Positions 1-7,224 of a DNA stretch of 12,697 nucleotides are shown here, piece after piece. Within the stretch, counting starts at the first letter, position 1, and each line of letters starts with the position of its first letter. The notes beneath the pieces are model-generated. The model searched no databases. It saw only the letters and a program-made list of their open reading frames with translations, and was not told where the DNA came from. The stretch comes from Microbacteriaceae bacterium UBA1487 (GTDB lineage Bacteria > Actinomycetota > Actinomycetes > Actinomycetales > Microbacteriaceae), in contig DCRR01000019.1 in the NCBI GenBank assembly GCA_002325245.1, positions 30,738-43,434 of the forward strand. Direction: 5' to 3'. A program made the position numbers and the translations under genes.

Positions 1-1191
1 CTCCGGCCGCTGCCGGGAGTGCTGCCGGCGGTGCTGGCGGCCCGGCGCGCCGGCTTCGCGACCGCGCTGGTGCCGGCGGGCAACGCGGCGGAGGCGGGGC
101 TGGTCCCCGACATCCGCATCGTGTCGATCGCCAGCCTGCGCGACGCGGCGATCTGGCACGGCGCCGAGCTGGAACCCGTCGAGGTCGAGCCGCTCGCGCG
201 GGGGCCGATCGCGCCCGACAGCACCGAGGAGCGGGCGGGCGACCTCTCCGAGATCCTCGGCAACCGGGACGCGGTCGAGGCGCTGCAGGTGGCCGCCGCG
301 GGCGGGCACCACATGTTCCTGCTGGGGCCGCCCGGTGCGGGCAAGACGATGCTCGCGGCGCGGCTTCCCGGCATCCTCCCGGACCTGGAGCCGGCGGAGG
401 CGCTCGAGGTCTCCTGCATCCGCTCGCTCGCGGGGCTGTCGGTCGCGGGGGAGCTGCCCTCCCGTCCGCCCTTGGAGGCCCCGCATCACACCGCGAGCGC
501 GGCGGCGATCGTCGGGGGCGGCAGCACGCTGATCCGCCCCGGGGCGGCGGCGCGGGCGGCGCACGGGGTGCTGTTTCTCGACGAGGCCCCCGAGTTCGCG
601 CCCGGTGCGCTGGATGCGCTGCGACAGCCGCTGGAATCGGGCGTCATCCGCATCGCGCGCGCGAACGCGACGGCGCAGTTCCCCGCCCGATTTCAGCTGC
701 TGCTCGCGGCGAACCCGTGCCCGTGCGGCAATGCAGGAGCCCGCGACCTGGTCTGCACCTGCACCGCCATGGCCCGGCGACGCTATCTCGGCCGGCTGAG
801 CGGGCCGCTGCTGGACCGCGTCGACATCCAGCTGCGCATCCCGCGGATGACCGCGGCTCAGCTGCGGATGCCCGGGTCCCAGGCCACCGACTCGACCCGG
901 GCACGGGCCCGCGTGGCCGCGGCGCGCGAGCGGGCCCGGAGTCGACTTCGCGGCACTCCGTGGCGACTGAATGCGCACGTGCCCGGGTCCTGGCTTCGCA
1001 CCGAGGCGGGTCGCCCCTCACCGGGTGCCACCGGTGTGCTCGACCGGGCGCTCGAGCGCGGGGCGATCACGATGCGCGGCTTCGACCGCATTGTGCGCGT
1101 CGCGTGGACCCTCGCCGACCTGGACGGCGTCGAACGACCCGGCCCCGACCAGGTGGGTCGGGCGCTTCTGCTTCGAAAGGCGGCGGCATGA
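1..1191 (+). CDS. comM: YifB/ComM-family AAA+ ATPase (Mg-chelatase-like), 5' truncated
   Basis: The frame is open from base 1, so the gene starts before the window; about 396 C-terminal residues are visible of the roughly 500 usual for the family, and most of the N-terminal Lon-protease-like fold is missing. A Walker A motif GPPGAGKT lies at 325-348 and a Walker B LFLDEAPEF near 580-600. The cysteine cluster NPCPCGNAG...CTCT (about 712-765) is typical of YifB/ComM. A Mg_chelatase C-terminal domain fills the last 100 residues. ComM is known in Vibrio as a hexameric helicase promoting branch migration during natural transformation; its role in actinobacteria is less certain. The stop overlaps the dprA start (ATGA at 1188-1191), so translation is probably coupled, which supports a shared role in DNA uptake or recombination. 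Family assignment is firm; function is inferred. Confidence 0.95.
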   Translation, partial: LRPLPGVLPAVLAARRAGFATALVPAGNAAEAGLVPDIRIVSIASLRDAAIWHGAELEPVEVEPLARGPIAPDSTEERAGDLSEILGNRDAVEALQVAAAGGHHMFLLGPPGAGKTMLAARLPGILPDLEPAEALEVSCIRSLAGLSVAGELPSRPPLEAPHHTASAAAIVGGGSTLIRPGAAARAAHGVLFLDEAPEFAPGALDALRQPLESGVIRIARANATAQFPARFQLLLAANPCPCGNAGARDLVCTCTAMARRRYLGRLSGPLLDRVDIQLRIPRMTAAQLRMPGSQATDSTRARARVAAARERARSRLRGTPWRLNAHVPGSWLRTEAGRPSPGATGVLDRALERGAITMRGFDRIVRVAWTLADLDGVERPGPDQVGRALLLRKAAA

Positions 1192-2489
1192 GCATCGCAG
1201 GTGTGGACGACGACGTGGCGGGCCCGCTCGTGCGCGCGGTGAGCGCGCCGGGAGCTGCGGCGGCACCGGACGAGGCGGCGGAGCGGTTCGCGCGCGCCGC
1301 GTGGAGCCACCTCGCCGAACCGGGGGATGCGCTGAGCGGCCTGCTCGTGCAGGTCTTCGGCGCGCCGGGAGCCCTCGAACGGCTCGTGCGGCTCGGCGAC
1401 GACGAGAAGCGGGCCGCGCGGGAGCTCTCCGCGGAGCTGACCGAGGCGACGGGAGACTCGCCCGGCGTCGAGCTGCTGCGGGAGGCGGTGCTGCGGTGGC
1501 GACCGCGCCGCTCCTCCCGCCAGGTCATCCGCGCCCTCAGTCAGGCGCAGCGCTTCGGCGTGCAGCTGGTGGTGCCGAGCGATCCGGAGTGGCCGGCGCT
1601 GCTCGGCGACCTCGGAGCCCACGCTCCGCATGCACTGTGGCTGCGCGGTCGGCGCGAGGCGCTGCATGTGCTCGAGAACTCGATTGCGATCGTGGGAGCG
1701 CGCGCCGCCACCGGCTACGGCGAGCACGTGGCGGTCGAACTGGCGAGCGGCCTGGCCGACCGCGGCTTCGCGATCGTCTCGGGTGCCGCCTACGGCATCG
1801 ACGGCATTGCGCATCGCTCCGCGCTGGCAAGCGCAGGCGACACCATCGCGGTGCTCGCCGGCGGGCTCGACCGGTTCTACCCGAGCGGACACGAGGCGCT
1901 GCTGACCCGCGTCATCGAGCGCGGCGCCGCGATCGCCGAGGTGCCGTGCGGCACAGCTCCCACGCGCTGGCGCTTCCTGCAGCGCAACAGATTGATCGCC
2001 GCGGCCACCCGCGCGACAGTCGTCGTGGAGGCGGGATGGCGCTCCGGCTCGCTCAACACTGCCCACCACGCGCTCGCGCTGGGACGCCCGGTCGGCGTCG
2101 TCCCCGGTCCGGTGACCAGCTCGGCCTCGGCGGGCTGCCACCGGTTGCTGCGGGAGGCGCCGGTGGTGTGCGTCACGAATCCGGGCGAGGCGGCAGAGCT
2201 GGTGGCGGACGAGAGCACCGGTGCGGCCCGCGGCGCGTCAGGCGCGCCGAGCTCATCGGCTGCGGCCGAGGCCGCGCCCGAGTCGAGCGGCGTGGCGGCG
2301 CGGGTGCTCGATGCTCTCAGCGAGCGGAGCCCCCGAACGATCGACAACGTCGCCGCCGCGGCGGGGCTCGCGGTCGACGAGGTGCGCGCGACGCTCGGCC
2401 TGCTCGACCTCGACGGGTGGGTGCGCGAGCGTCCCACCGGATGGCTCAAGGCCGCGGCGAACCGCCGGGAGGCCGCCCGTGCCGACTAG
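1188..2489 (+). CDS. dprA: DNA-processing protein DprA
   Basis: A 433-residue protein, longer than the usual 290-390. Residues about 130-340 form the DprA Rossmann fold: IVGAR at 168-172, SGAAYGID at 198-205, the nucleotide/ssDNA-site stretch FLQRNRLIA at 263-271, and the VEAGWRSGSLNTA segment after it. A low-complexity Ala/Ser linker (about 345-372) leads to a C-terminal winged-helix DprA domain (RVLDALSERSPRTIDNVAAAAGL...). DprA binds incoming single-stranded DNA and loads RecA during transformation; in non-competent bacteria it is widely kept for an unclear recombination role. I chose ATG 1188 because GAAAGG (1175-1180) sits seven bases upstream and the ATG overlaps the comM stop; the open frame extends upstream to 717 only as a shadow of comM. 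The extra N-terminal 120 residues are weakly conserved and partly acidic. Confidence 0.96.
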   Translation: MSIAGVDDDVAGPLVRAVSAPGAAAAPDEAAERFARAAWSHLAEPGDALSGLLVQVFGAPGALERLVRLGDDEKRAARELSAELTEATGDSPGVELLREAVLRWRPRRSSRQVIRALSQAQRFGVQLVVPSDPEWPALLGDLGAHAPHALWLRGRREALHVLENSIAIVGARAATGYGEHVAVELASGLADRGFAIVSGAAYGIDGIAHRSALASAGDTIAVLAGGLDRFYPSGHEALLTRVIERGAAIAEVPCGTAPTRWRFLQRNRLIAAATRATVVVEAGWRSGSLNTAHHALALGRPVGVVPGPVTSSASAGCHRLLREAPVVCVTNPGEAAELVADESTGAARGASGAPSSSAAAEAAPESSGVAARVLDALSERSPRTIDNVAAAAGLAVDEVRATLGLLDLDGWVRERPTGWLKAAANRREAARAD

Positions 2490-2524
2490 AGTTCCCCCGA
2501 GTGCACGCGAGGGTGGGAGGCAAC

Positions 2525-3493
2525 ATGGTGGCATCCGAGGCGCCGGGATTCGTCCAGCTGGGTCACTATCCGGCTCCGCGGCACACGCTCGTGCACGTCA
2601 GCGACACGCATTTCCTCGCCGGTCACGCGCCCCTGTACGGCGCCGTCGACACCGACCTCGCGCTGGGCCGGGCCTTCGAGCAGCTGGAGCGATCCGGGGT
2701 GCGCCCCTCCGGGATCGTCATCACGGGTGACCTCGCCGACCTCGCCGAGCCGGATGCCTACCGGCGACTGCGCGCCCTTATCGAACCGGCCGCGAAGCGA
2801 CTCGGAGCCGAGATCATCTGGGTGATGGGCAACCACGACGAGCGCGGCCCGTTCGCCGCCGAACTGCTCGACGAAGCCAACAGCGGCGAACCGCTGGACC
2901 GCGTGCACCAGCTCGGCGGACTCCGCGTCGTCGTGCTCGACTCGACCGTGCCCGGGTTCCACCACGGCGACATCACCGACGAGCAGCTCGACTGGCTGCG
3001 CCGCGTGCTCGCCACCCCGGCTCCGGACGGCACCATCCTCGCCCTGCACCACCCGCCGCTGCCCAGCCCCGTCGAGCTGATGGCGATCCTCGAACTCGAC
3101 AACCAGCCGCAGCTCGCCGACGTGCTGCGCGGCAGCGATGTGCGCGCGATCCTCGCAGGCCACCTGCACCACTCCACGCACGGCACGTTCGCGGGCATCC
3201 CCGTCTCGGTGGCCGCCGCCACCTGCTACACGATCGACGTGAGCGCGCCGCGCGGCACCCTGCGCGGCATCGACGCGGCGCAGTCGGTCAACGTTGTCAA
3301 CGTCTACGACTCCGGCGTCGTGCACTCCATCGTGCCCATCACCGACGCGCCGCAGGTGGCGGGCTTCTCCGACGCCGTGCTGGGGCGGCTCGCGGCGATG
3401 ACCCCGGAGGAGCGCCGAGCCGCGTTCTCGGACAAGTCCTCGACCTTCAACGTCGCCGACGCCGACGCCTCGGGCGGCGCGACGGCTGGCTGA
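2525..3493 (+). CDS. cpdA: Class III 3',5'-cyclic nucleotide phosphodiesterase (CpdA/Rv0805-like metallophosphoesterase)
   Basis: A 322-residue calcineurin-like phosphoesterase. The complete binuclear metal site is present: D27 and H29 (SDTHF), D69 (TGDL), N103 and H104 (GNHDE), H146 (FHHGD), H175 (LHHPP), H213 and H215 (GHLHH). Compared, from memory, with Rv0805 of M. tuberculosis (D21, H23, D63, N97, H98, H140, H169, H207, H209) every position is shifted by exactly +6, implying almost no indels across the catalytic core. This family hydrolyses cyclic nucleotides in the cytoplasm, though Rv0805 also acts on other phosphoesters, so cAMP as the true substrate is inferred. ATG 2525 has a clear GGGAGG-type site (about 2514-2519). 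An in-frame GTG at 2501 is a less likely alternative. It lies 35 bases after dprA, possibly in the same transcript, and has its own -10-like TAGAGT at 2487-2492. Confidence 0.92.
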   Translation: MVASEAPGFVQLGHYPAPRHTLVHVSDTHFLAGHAPLYGAVDTDLALGRAFEQLERSGVRPSGIVITGDLADLAEPDAYRRLRALIEPAAKRLGAEIIWVMGNHDERGPFAAELLDEANSGEPLDRVHQLGGLRVVVLDSTVPGFHHGDITDEQLDWLRRVLATPAPDGTILALHHPPLPSPVELMAILELDNQPQLADVLRGSDVRAILAGHLHHSTHGTFAGIPVSVAAATCYTIDVSAPRGTLRGIDAAQSVNVVNVYDSGVVHSIVPITDAPQVAGFSDAVLGRLAAMTPEERRAAFSDKSSTFNVADADASGGATAG

Positions 3494-3571
3494 GCCGCAG
3501 AGCCGCAGAGCCGCAGAACCGCAGAACCGCAGAGCGGCGTGGCCGCAGGATCGCCCAGCGGCGTGGCCGCA
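3493..3571. repeat. 8-bp tandem repeat followed by a duplicated 15-bp hairpin unit
   Basis: Five head-to-tail octamers occupy 3493-3532: three AGCCGCAG, then two AACCGCAG. The A of the cpdA stop codon is the first base of the first unit. A 15-base direct repeat AGCGGCGTGGCCGCA follows at 3533-3547 and 3557-3571; each copy folds into a 5-bp stem GCGGC/GCCGC with a GTG loop. No coding meaning is evident, since the unit length is not a multiple of three. It may be a slippage-prone spacer, a weak terminator for cpdA, or both. There is no T-tract. Confidence 0.8.
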
Positions 3572-3597
3572 CCCCATCAGCGCCGGCGCGCGCGACG

Positions 3598-4515
3598 ATG
3601 GAACCCATGCAGGTGTCCGCTGCGATCGACCGCTTCGCCCGCTCCCTCGAGACCGAGCGGGGCCTGTCGGCGCACACGGTGCGCGGCTACCGCACCGACC
3701 TGACGGAGCTCGCCGAGGTGGCGGCCGAGCGCGCGGTCACCGAGGTCGACGGCCTCGACCTGGAGCTGCTGCGCGAATGGCTCTGGCTCTCGGCGCAGCG
3801 CGGCCTCGCCAGCGCGACCCTGGCGCGGCGCACGGCCGCAGTGCGCGCGTTCACCGCCTGGCTCGTCGACCACGGGCATCTGGCGGCGGACCCGGCGGCG
3901 CGGCTGCGCGCCCCGCGCCCGGACCAGCACCTGCCGCGCGTCCTGACGCGGGCGCAGATGGACGACCTCTTCTCGGGGCTCGCCGCCCGGGCCGCGACGG
4001 ATGACGCCGTCGCGATCCGCGACCTGGCGATCGTCGAGCTGCTCTACGCCTCCGCCATCCGGGTGAGCGAGCTCGCCGCGCTCCGCCCGGGCTCGCTCGA
4101 CCCCGCCGGGCGCACCGTGCGGGTGCTCGGCAAGGGCGGCAAAGAGCGCGTCGTGCCCTACGGGGGACCCGCCGCGCGCGCCCTCGACGACTATCAACGA
4201 CGGTCCAGGCCCGAGCTCGTGAAGAATCGCACTGATCCCGGTGCGCTCTTCGTCGGCGCGCGCGGCGGCGCGATCGACACCCGCTCGGTGTATCAGGTCA
4301 TCGCGCGGCTGCTCGCCGACCTGCCCGGCTCCGGCCCGTCCGGTCCGCACACGCTGCGCCACACCGCGGCGACCCACCTGCTGGATGGCGGCGCCGATCT
4401 GCGCGCCGTGCAGGAGATGCTCGGGCACTCGAGCCTGTCGACGACGCAGATCTACACGCACGTGTCGACCGAGCGGCTGCGCGAGAGCTACCGGCTCGCG
4501 CACCCGCGGGCTTGA
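3598..4515 (+). CDS. xerC: Tyrosine recombinase XerC
   Basis: A 305-residue protein of normal Xer length. The N-terminal SAM-like core-binding domain (about 5-95) includes the typical LSAHTVRGYRTDL segment. The C-terminal catalytic domain carries the full set: R155 (AIRVSEL), K179 (LGKGGKER), H251 and R254 (HTLRH), H277 (GHSSLS) and nucleophile Y286 (QIYTHV). With XerD it resolves chromosome dimers at dif, normally under FtsK control. The position after dprA and before rpsB matches the actinobacterial xerC locus rather than a phage or integron integrase, so XerC is preferred over XerD, which normally sits elsewhere. Start choice is uncertain: ATG 3598 and ATG 3607 are in frame and neither has a strong ribosome binding site. 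It is convergent with the MarR gene with only 21 bases between them and no obvious terminator. Confidence 0.93.
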   Translation: MEPMQVSAAIDRFARSLETERGLSAHTVRGYRTDLTELAEVAAERAVTEVDGLDLELLREWLWLSAQRGLASATLARRTAAVRAFTAWLVDHGHLAADPAARLRAPRPDQHLPRVLTRAQMDDLFSGLAARAATDDAVAIRDLAIVELLYASAIRVSELAALRPGSLDPAGRTVRVLGKGGKERVVPYGGPAARALDDYQRRSRPELVKNRTDPGALFVGARGGAIDTRSVYQVIARLLADLPGSGPSGPHTLRHTAATHLLDGGADLRAVQEMLGHSSLSTTQIYTHVSTERLRESYRLAHPRA

Positions 4516-4536
4516 CGAGGCCCCACCGGGCTGCGC

Positions 4537-5022
4537 CTACTCGAGCTGCGCGCGGTACACCTCGAGCACGCGCGCGAGGTAGCGAGTGACGGTCTCCTGC
4601 TCCTCGGGGCTGAACTCGTCGAGCACCCGATCGATCCCCATGAACATCGGCATGATCGCCGCCATCGCGCGTTCCACGGAGGCGGGGTTCGGCACGATGA
4701 CCACCCCGCGGCGATCGGTCGGGTGCGGCTCGCGGGTCGCGTGGCCGATCGCGACGAGCCGATCCACCACGGTCGTGACTGCGGCGGTGGACATGCCGAG
4801 TCGCCGAGCCAGCTCGGTGGGGGAGAGATTCCCGTGCATGACCAGGTGCTCCATCGCCTGCATGTCGGTGTGGTTCACCTCGAGCTGCTTCCCCACGTGG
4901 GACTCGAAATCGGCGCTCACCTCAAGGATCTCGCGCACATGCATCGTCGCGTCGCGCACGCCGACGCGCGGCGCGCCATCGCGCGGCGCGGCGTCCCGGA
5001 CGCGGGGTCGAGTGCTTGGCAT
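4537..5022 (-). CDS. MarR-family transcriptional regulator
   Basis: A 161-residue winged-helix protein. The DNA-binding part spans about 50-112: LSPTELARRLGMSTAAVTTV (67-86) is the helix-turn-helix and the DRR at 103-105 is the conserved MarR wing motif. Flanking helices (about 27-48 and 115-160) should form the dimer interface. The first 26 residues are Arg/Pro-rich and unusual for MarR, but no Shine-Dalgarno sequence precedes either ATG 5022 or M27, whereas a -10-like TANNNT lies at the right distance for a leaderless start at 5022. The gene is divergent from the MMPL transporter, 51 bases away, the classic arrangement of a local repressor controlling an efflux pump and itself. The ligand is unknown. 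Confidence 0.92.
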   Translation of the reverse strand: MPSTRPRVRDAAPRDGAPRVGVRDATMHVREILEVSADFESHVGKQLEVNHTDMQAMEHLVMHGNLSPTELARRLGMSTAAVTTVVDRLVAIGHATREPHPTDRRGVVIVPNPASVERAMAAIMPMFMGIDRVLDEFSPEEQETVTRYLARVLEVYRAQLE

Positions 5023-5076
5023 GGAGTAAGTTTATCGCTATGTTGTTCGAAGTCCTAGTAATTAGATGATCGAATG
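5023..5076. promoter_or_regulatory. Divergent marR / MMPL promoter-operator region
   Basis: This is one of only two AT-rich islands in the window. For marR (- strand) a TAAACT -10-like box at 5029-5034 ends six bases before the ATG, the spacing of actinobacterial leaderless transcripts. For the transporter a weak pair is visible: TTGTTC (5043-5048), 16 bases, GATGAT (5065-5070). An imperfect palindrome CTAGTAATTAG (5055-5065) and wider half-sites TTCGA (5046-5050) and TCGAA (5070-5074) are candidate MarR operators. These assignments are by eye and unproven. Confidence 0.5.
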
Positions 5077-7224
5077 AGAGATATGCACGCCGTCACGCGC
5101 TTCATCACCTCCCGCCGCACCTCCTGGATCGTGCTCGTCGTCGCCGGGCTGCTCGCCGGCGGGATCTTCGCGTTGGGCAGCGGCTCCGAAGGGGAGCTCT
5201 CCCCGGGGGTCGGACTGCCTGACTCCGCGGAGTCGTCGCGAGCGACGGCGCTGCAGGAGACGCTCGACGGCGCCGACTCGACGAGTGCGCTGCTGGTCTT
5301 CTCGCGCGATGGCGACGTGCTCTCCGATGCCGATCTGGCCGCCGTTGTCGAGCGCAGCGAGGAGCTGGCCGACCTCGCCGCTGGCGGGTTCGTGCCGCCG
5401 CCGACCGTCTCCGACGACGGCACCACCGCATTGCTCGCGCTGCCGCTGGACGTCCTGGAGGACGCGGGCGAGCAGGCGGAGCGCGCCGATGAGCTTCGCG
5501 AGATCGCCAATGCGGGGCTGCCGAGCGGCCTTGAGGCTCTGCTCACCGGCGCCGAGGGCTTCGCCGTCGACATCGCCGCGGTCTTCGAAGGCGCCGACTT
5601 CACGCTCCTGCTCACGACGGTCATCGTCGTTGCGGTGCTGCTGCTCGTCACGTACCGCAGTCCGTGGCTGTGGCTCGTGCCGCTCGTCGTCGTCGGCACC
5701 GCCGATGGTCTCGCCGGCGTGGTCGCCACCCGCGTCTCGGCGATCTTCGGGATCGTCCTCGATGCCTCGGTCACCGGCATTCTCTCGGTGCTCGTGTTCG
5801 GTGCCGGCACCAACTACGCCCTTCTGCTGATCGCGCGCTATCGCGACGAGCTGCGGGTGTTCGAGGATCGCCGTGAGGCGATGGCGCGCGCCCTGCGCGG
5901 AGCCGGCCCCGCGATCATCGCGAGCGGCGGCACGGTCGTGCTGAGCCTTTTGACGCTCGTCTTCGCGGAGCTCGCGGGCAACCGCGCCCTCGGCATCGCC
6001 TGCGCCACCGGTGTCGTGATCGCGATGATCTTCGCCACGGTCGTGCTTCCGGCGGCGCTCGTCCAGTTCGGACGTGGCCTGTTCTGGCCCTACATCCCGC
6101 GCGTCGGCAGTGAAGGAAGCATGAACCGCGGCCTCTGGCGCGGTCTCGGCGTGCGGGTCGCGCGCAAGCCGGCCGTCGTCGCGACGATCGGCGTGCTGCT
6201 GCTCGGCGCACTGGCACTCGGTGGCACGCAGCTGCGCGTCGGTCTCGCGCAGACCGAGCAGTTCACGACCGTGCCGGAGGCGGTCGTAGGCCAGGAGATC
6301 ATCGCAGATGCGTTCTCCGCCGGCAGCGGATCGCCGGTTGTCGTGATCGCCGAGGCGGACGCGGCCGAGCGTGTCGCCGAGATCACCGAGGAGACCGACG
6401 GGGTCGAGTCGGTCACCCTGGGTGAGACCGACGGTGAGATCACGCAGCTGAGCGTGGTGCTGGACGCCGCCGCCGAGACGCCGGAATCCTTCGCGACCGT
6501 CGAGGCGCTGCGCGCCGCCTTCGCCGACCTGGTGGGCACGAGTGTCGACGGCGACGCGATCGATGACGCGGTCGCGCTCGTCGGAGGCCTGGATGCGCAG
6601 GCCCTCGACGTCAGTGACGCGCAGCAGCGCGATCAGGCGCTCGTCATCCCGCTGATCCTCGGACTCGTCTTCCTCGTGCTGGTGATCCTGCTCCGCGCCC
6701 TCGTCGCTCCGGTGCTGCTGCTGGCCACGGTCGTCGCCTCGTTCTTCGCGAGCCTCGGCGCGAGCTGGCTGCTGTTCGACAGCCTGTTCGGGTTCCCCGC
6801 GGTCGACACGAACGTCGTGCTGTTCAGCTTCCTGTTCCTGGTGGCGCTCGGTGTGGATTACAACATCTTCCTGGTCACGAGAGCGCGGGAGGAGGCCTTC
6901 GCTCACGGGACGCGCGAAGGCATGACCCGCGCGCTTGCCGCGACCGGCGGCGTGATCACGAGCGCCGGCATCCTGCTCGCGGCTGTCTTCGCCGTGCTGG
7001 GGGTGCTTCCGCTCATCACACTCACCCAGATCGGCATCATCGTCTGCATCGGCGTGCTGCTCGACACGCTGCTGGTGCGCACCGTGATCGTTCCGGCGCT
7101 CGCCTTCCTCACCGGCGAACGGTTCTGGTGGCCGGGACGCGCGATCTCGGCCGAGCTCAAGGTGGTGCCCTCGTCGGCAACAACACGGATCGGGGGAGAC
7201 CCCCGAGGAGCAGCAGCGGATTGA
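5074..7224 (+). CDS. MMPL-family RND transporter
   Basis: A 716-residue inner-membrane protein made of two repeated halves. Each half has one membrane helix, an extracytoplasmic domain, then a bundle of five helices: TM1 about 17-36, loop domain about 38-175, helices 176-332; TM7 about 366-384, loop domain about 385-530, helices from about 533 to 690. The second half keeps the proton-relay motif GVDYNIF (D595, Y596). The first half reads GAGTNYALL, with N247-Y248 where mycobacterial MmpL3 has Asp-Tyr. Members export lipids, drugs or siderophores; the substrate here is unknown, but a divergent MarR gene suggests inducible efflux. ATG 5074 and ATG 5083 are both possible and neither has a good Shine-Dalgarno sequence. 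The C-terminal 68 bases overlap the convergent M23 gene. Confidence 0.92.
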   Translation: MRDMHAVTRFITSRRTSWIVLVVAGLLAGGIFALGSGSEGELSPGVGLPDSAESSRATALQETLDGADSTSALLVFSRDGDVLSDADLAAVVERSEELADLAAGGFVPPPTVSDDGTTALLALPLDVLEDAGEQAERADELREIANAGLPSGLEALLTGAEGFAVDIAAVFEGADFTLLLTTVIVVAVLLLVTYRSPWLWLVPLVVVGTADGLAGVVATRVSAIFGIVLDASVTGILSVLVFGAGTNYALLLIARYRDELRVFEDRREAMARALRGAGPAIIASGGTVVLSLLTLVFAELAGNRALGIACATGVVIAMIFATVVLPAALVQFGRGLFWPYIPRVGSEGSMNRGLWRGLGVRVARKPAVVATIGVLLLGALALGGTQLRVGLAQTEQFTTVPEAVVGQEIIADAFSAGSGSPVVVIAEADAAERVAEITEETDGVESVTLGETDGEITQLSVVLDAAAETPESFATVEALRAAFADLVGTSVDGDAIDDAVALVGGLDAQALDVSDAQQRDQALVIPLILGLVFLVLVILLRALVAPVLLLATVVASFFASLGASWLLFDSLFGFPAVDTNVVLFSFLFLVALGVDYNIFLVTRAREEAFAHGTREGMTRALAATGGVITSAGILLAAVFAVLGVLPLITLTQIGIIVCIGVLLDTLLVRTVIVPALAFLTGERFWWPGRAISAELKVVPSSATTRIGGDPRGAAAD

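Noticed and set aside
717..1187. Open frame upstream of the dprA ATG, suggesting a longer 590-residue protein
   Set aside because: It lies entirely within the comM gene in another frame, has a low-complexity Arg/Pro-rich translation, and ATG 1188 has a good ribosome binding site.
971..2524. Open frame extending cpdA upstream to 840 residues
   Set aside because: It is the shadow frame of dprA, Arg/Ala-rich without domain features; the phosphoesterase fold begins after ATG 2525.
3493..3571. Possible CRISPR array in the cpdA-xerC gap
   Set aside because: Units are 8 bases with no unique spacers, and no cas gene is present.
5062..6906. 614-residue minus-strand open frame opposite the MMPL gene
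   Set aside because: Composition is rich in Arg, Asp, Glu, Gln and His without domains, as expected for the antisense of a high-GC membrane protein gene; the + strand protein is clearly real.
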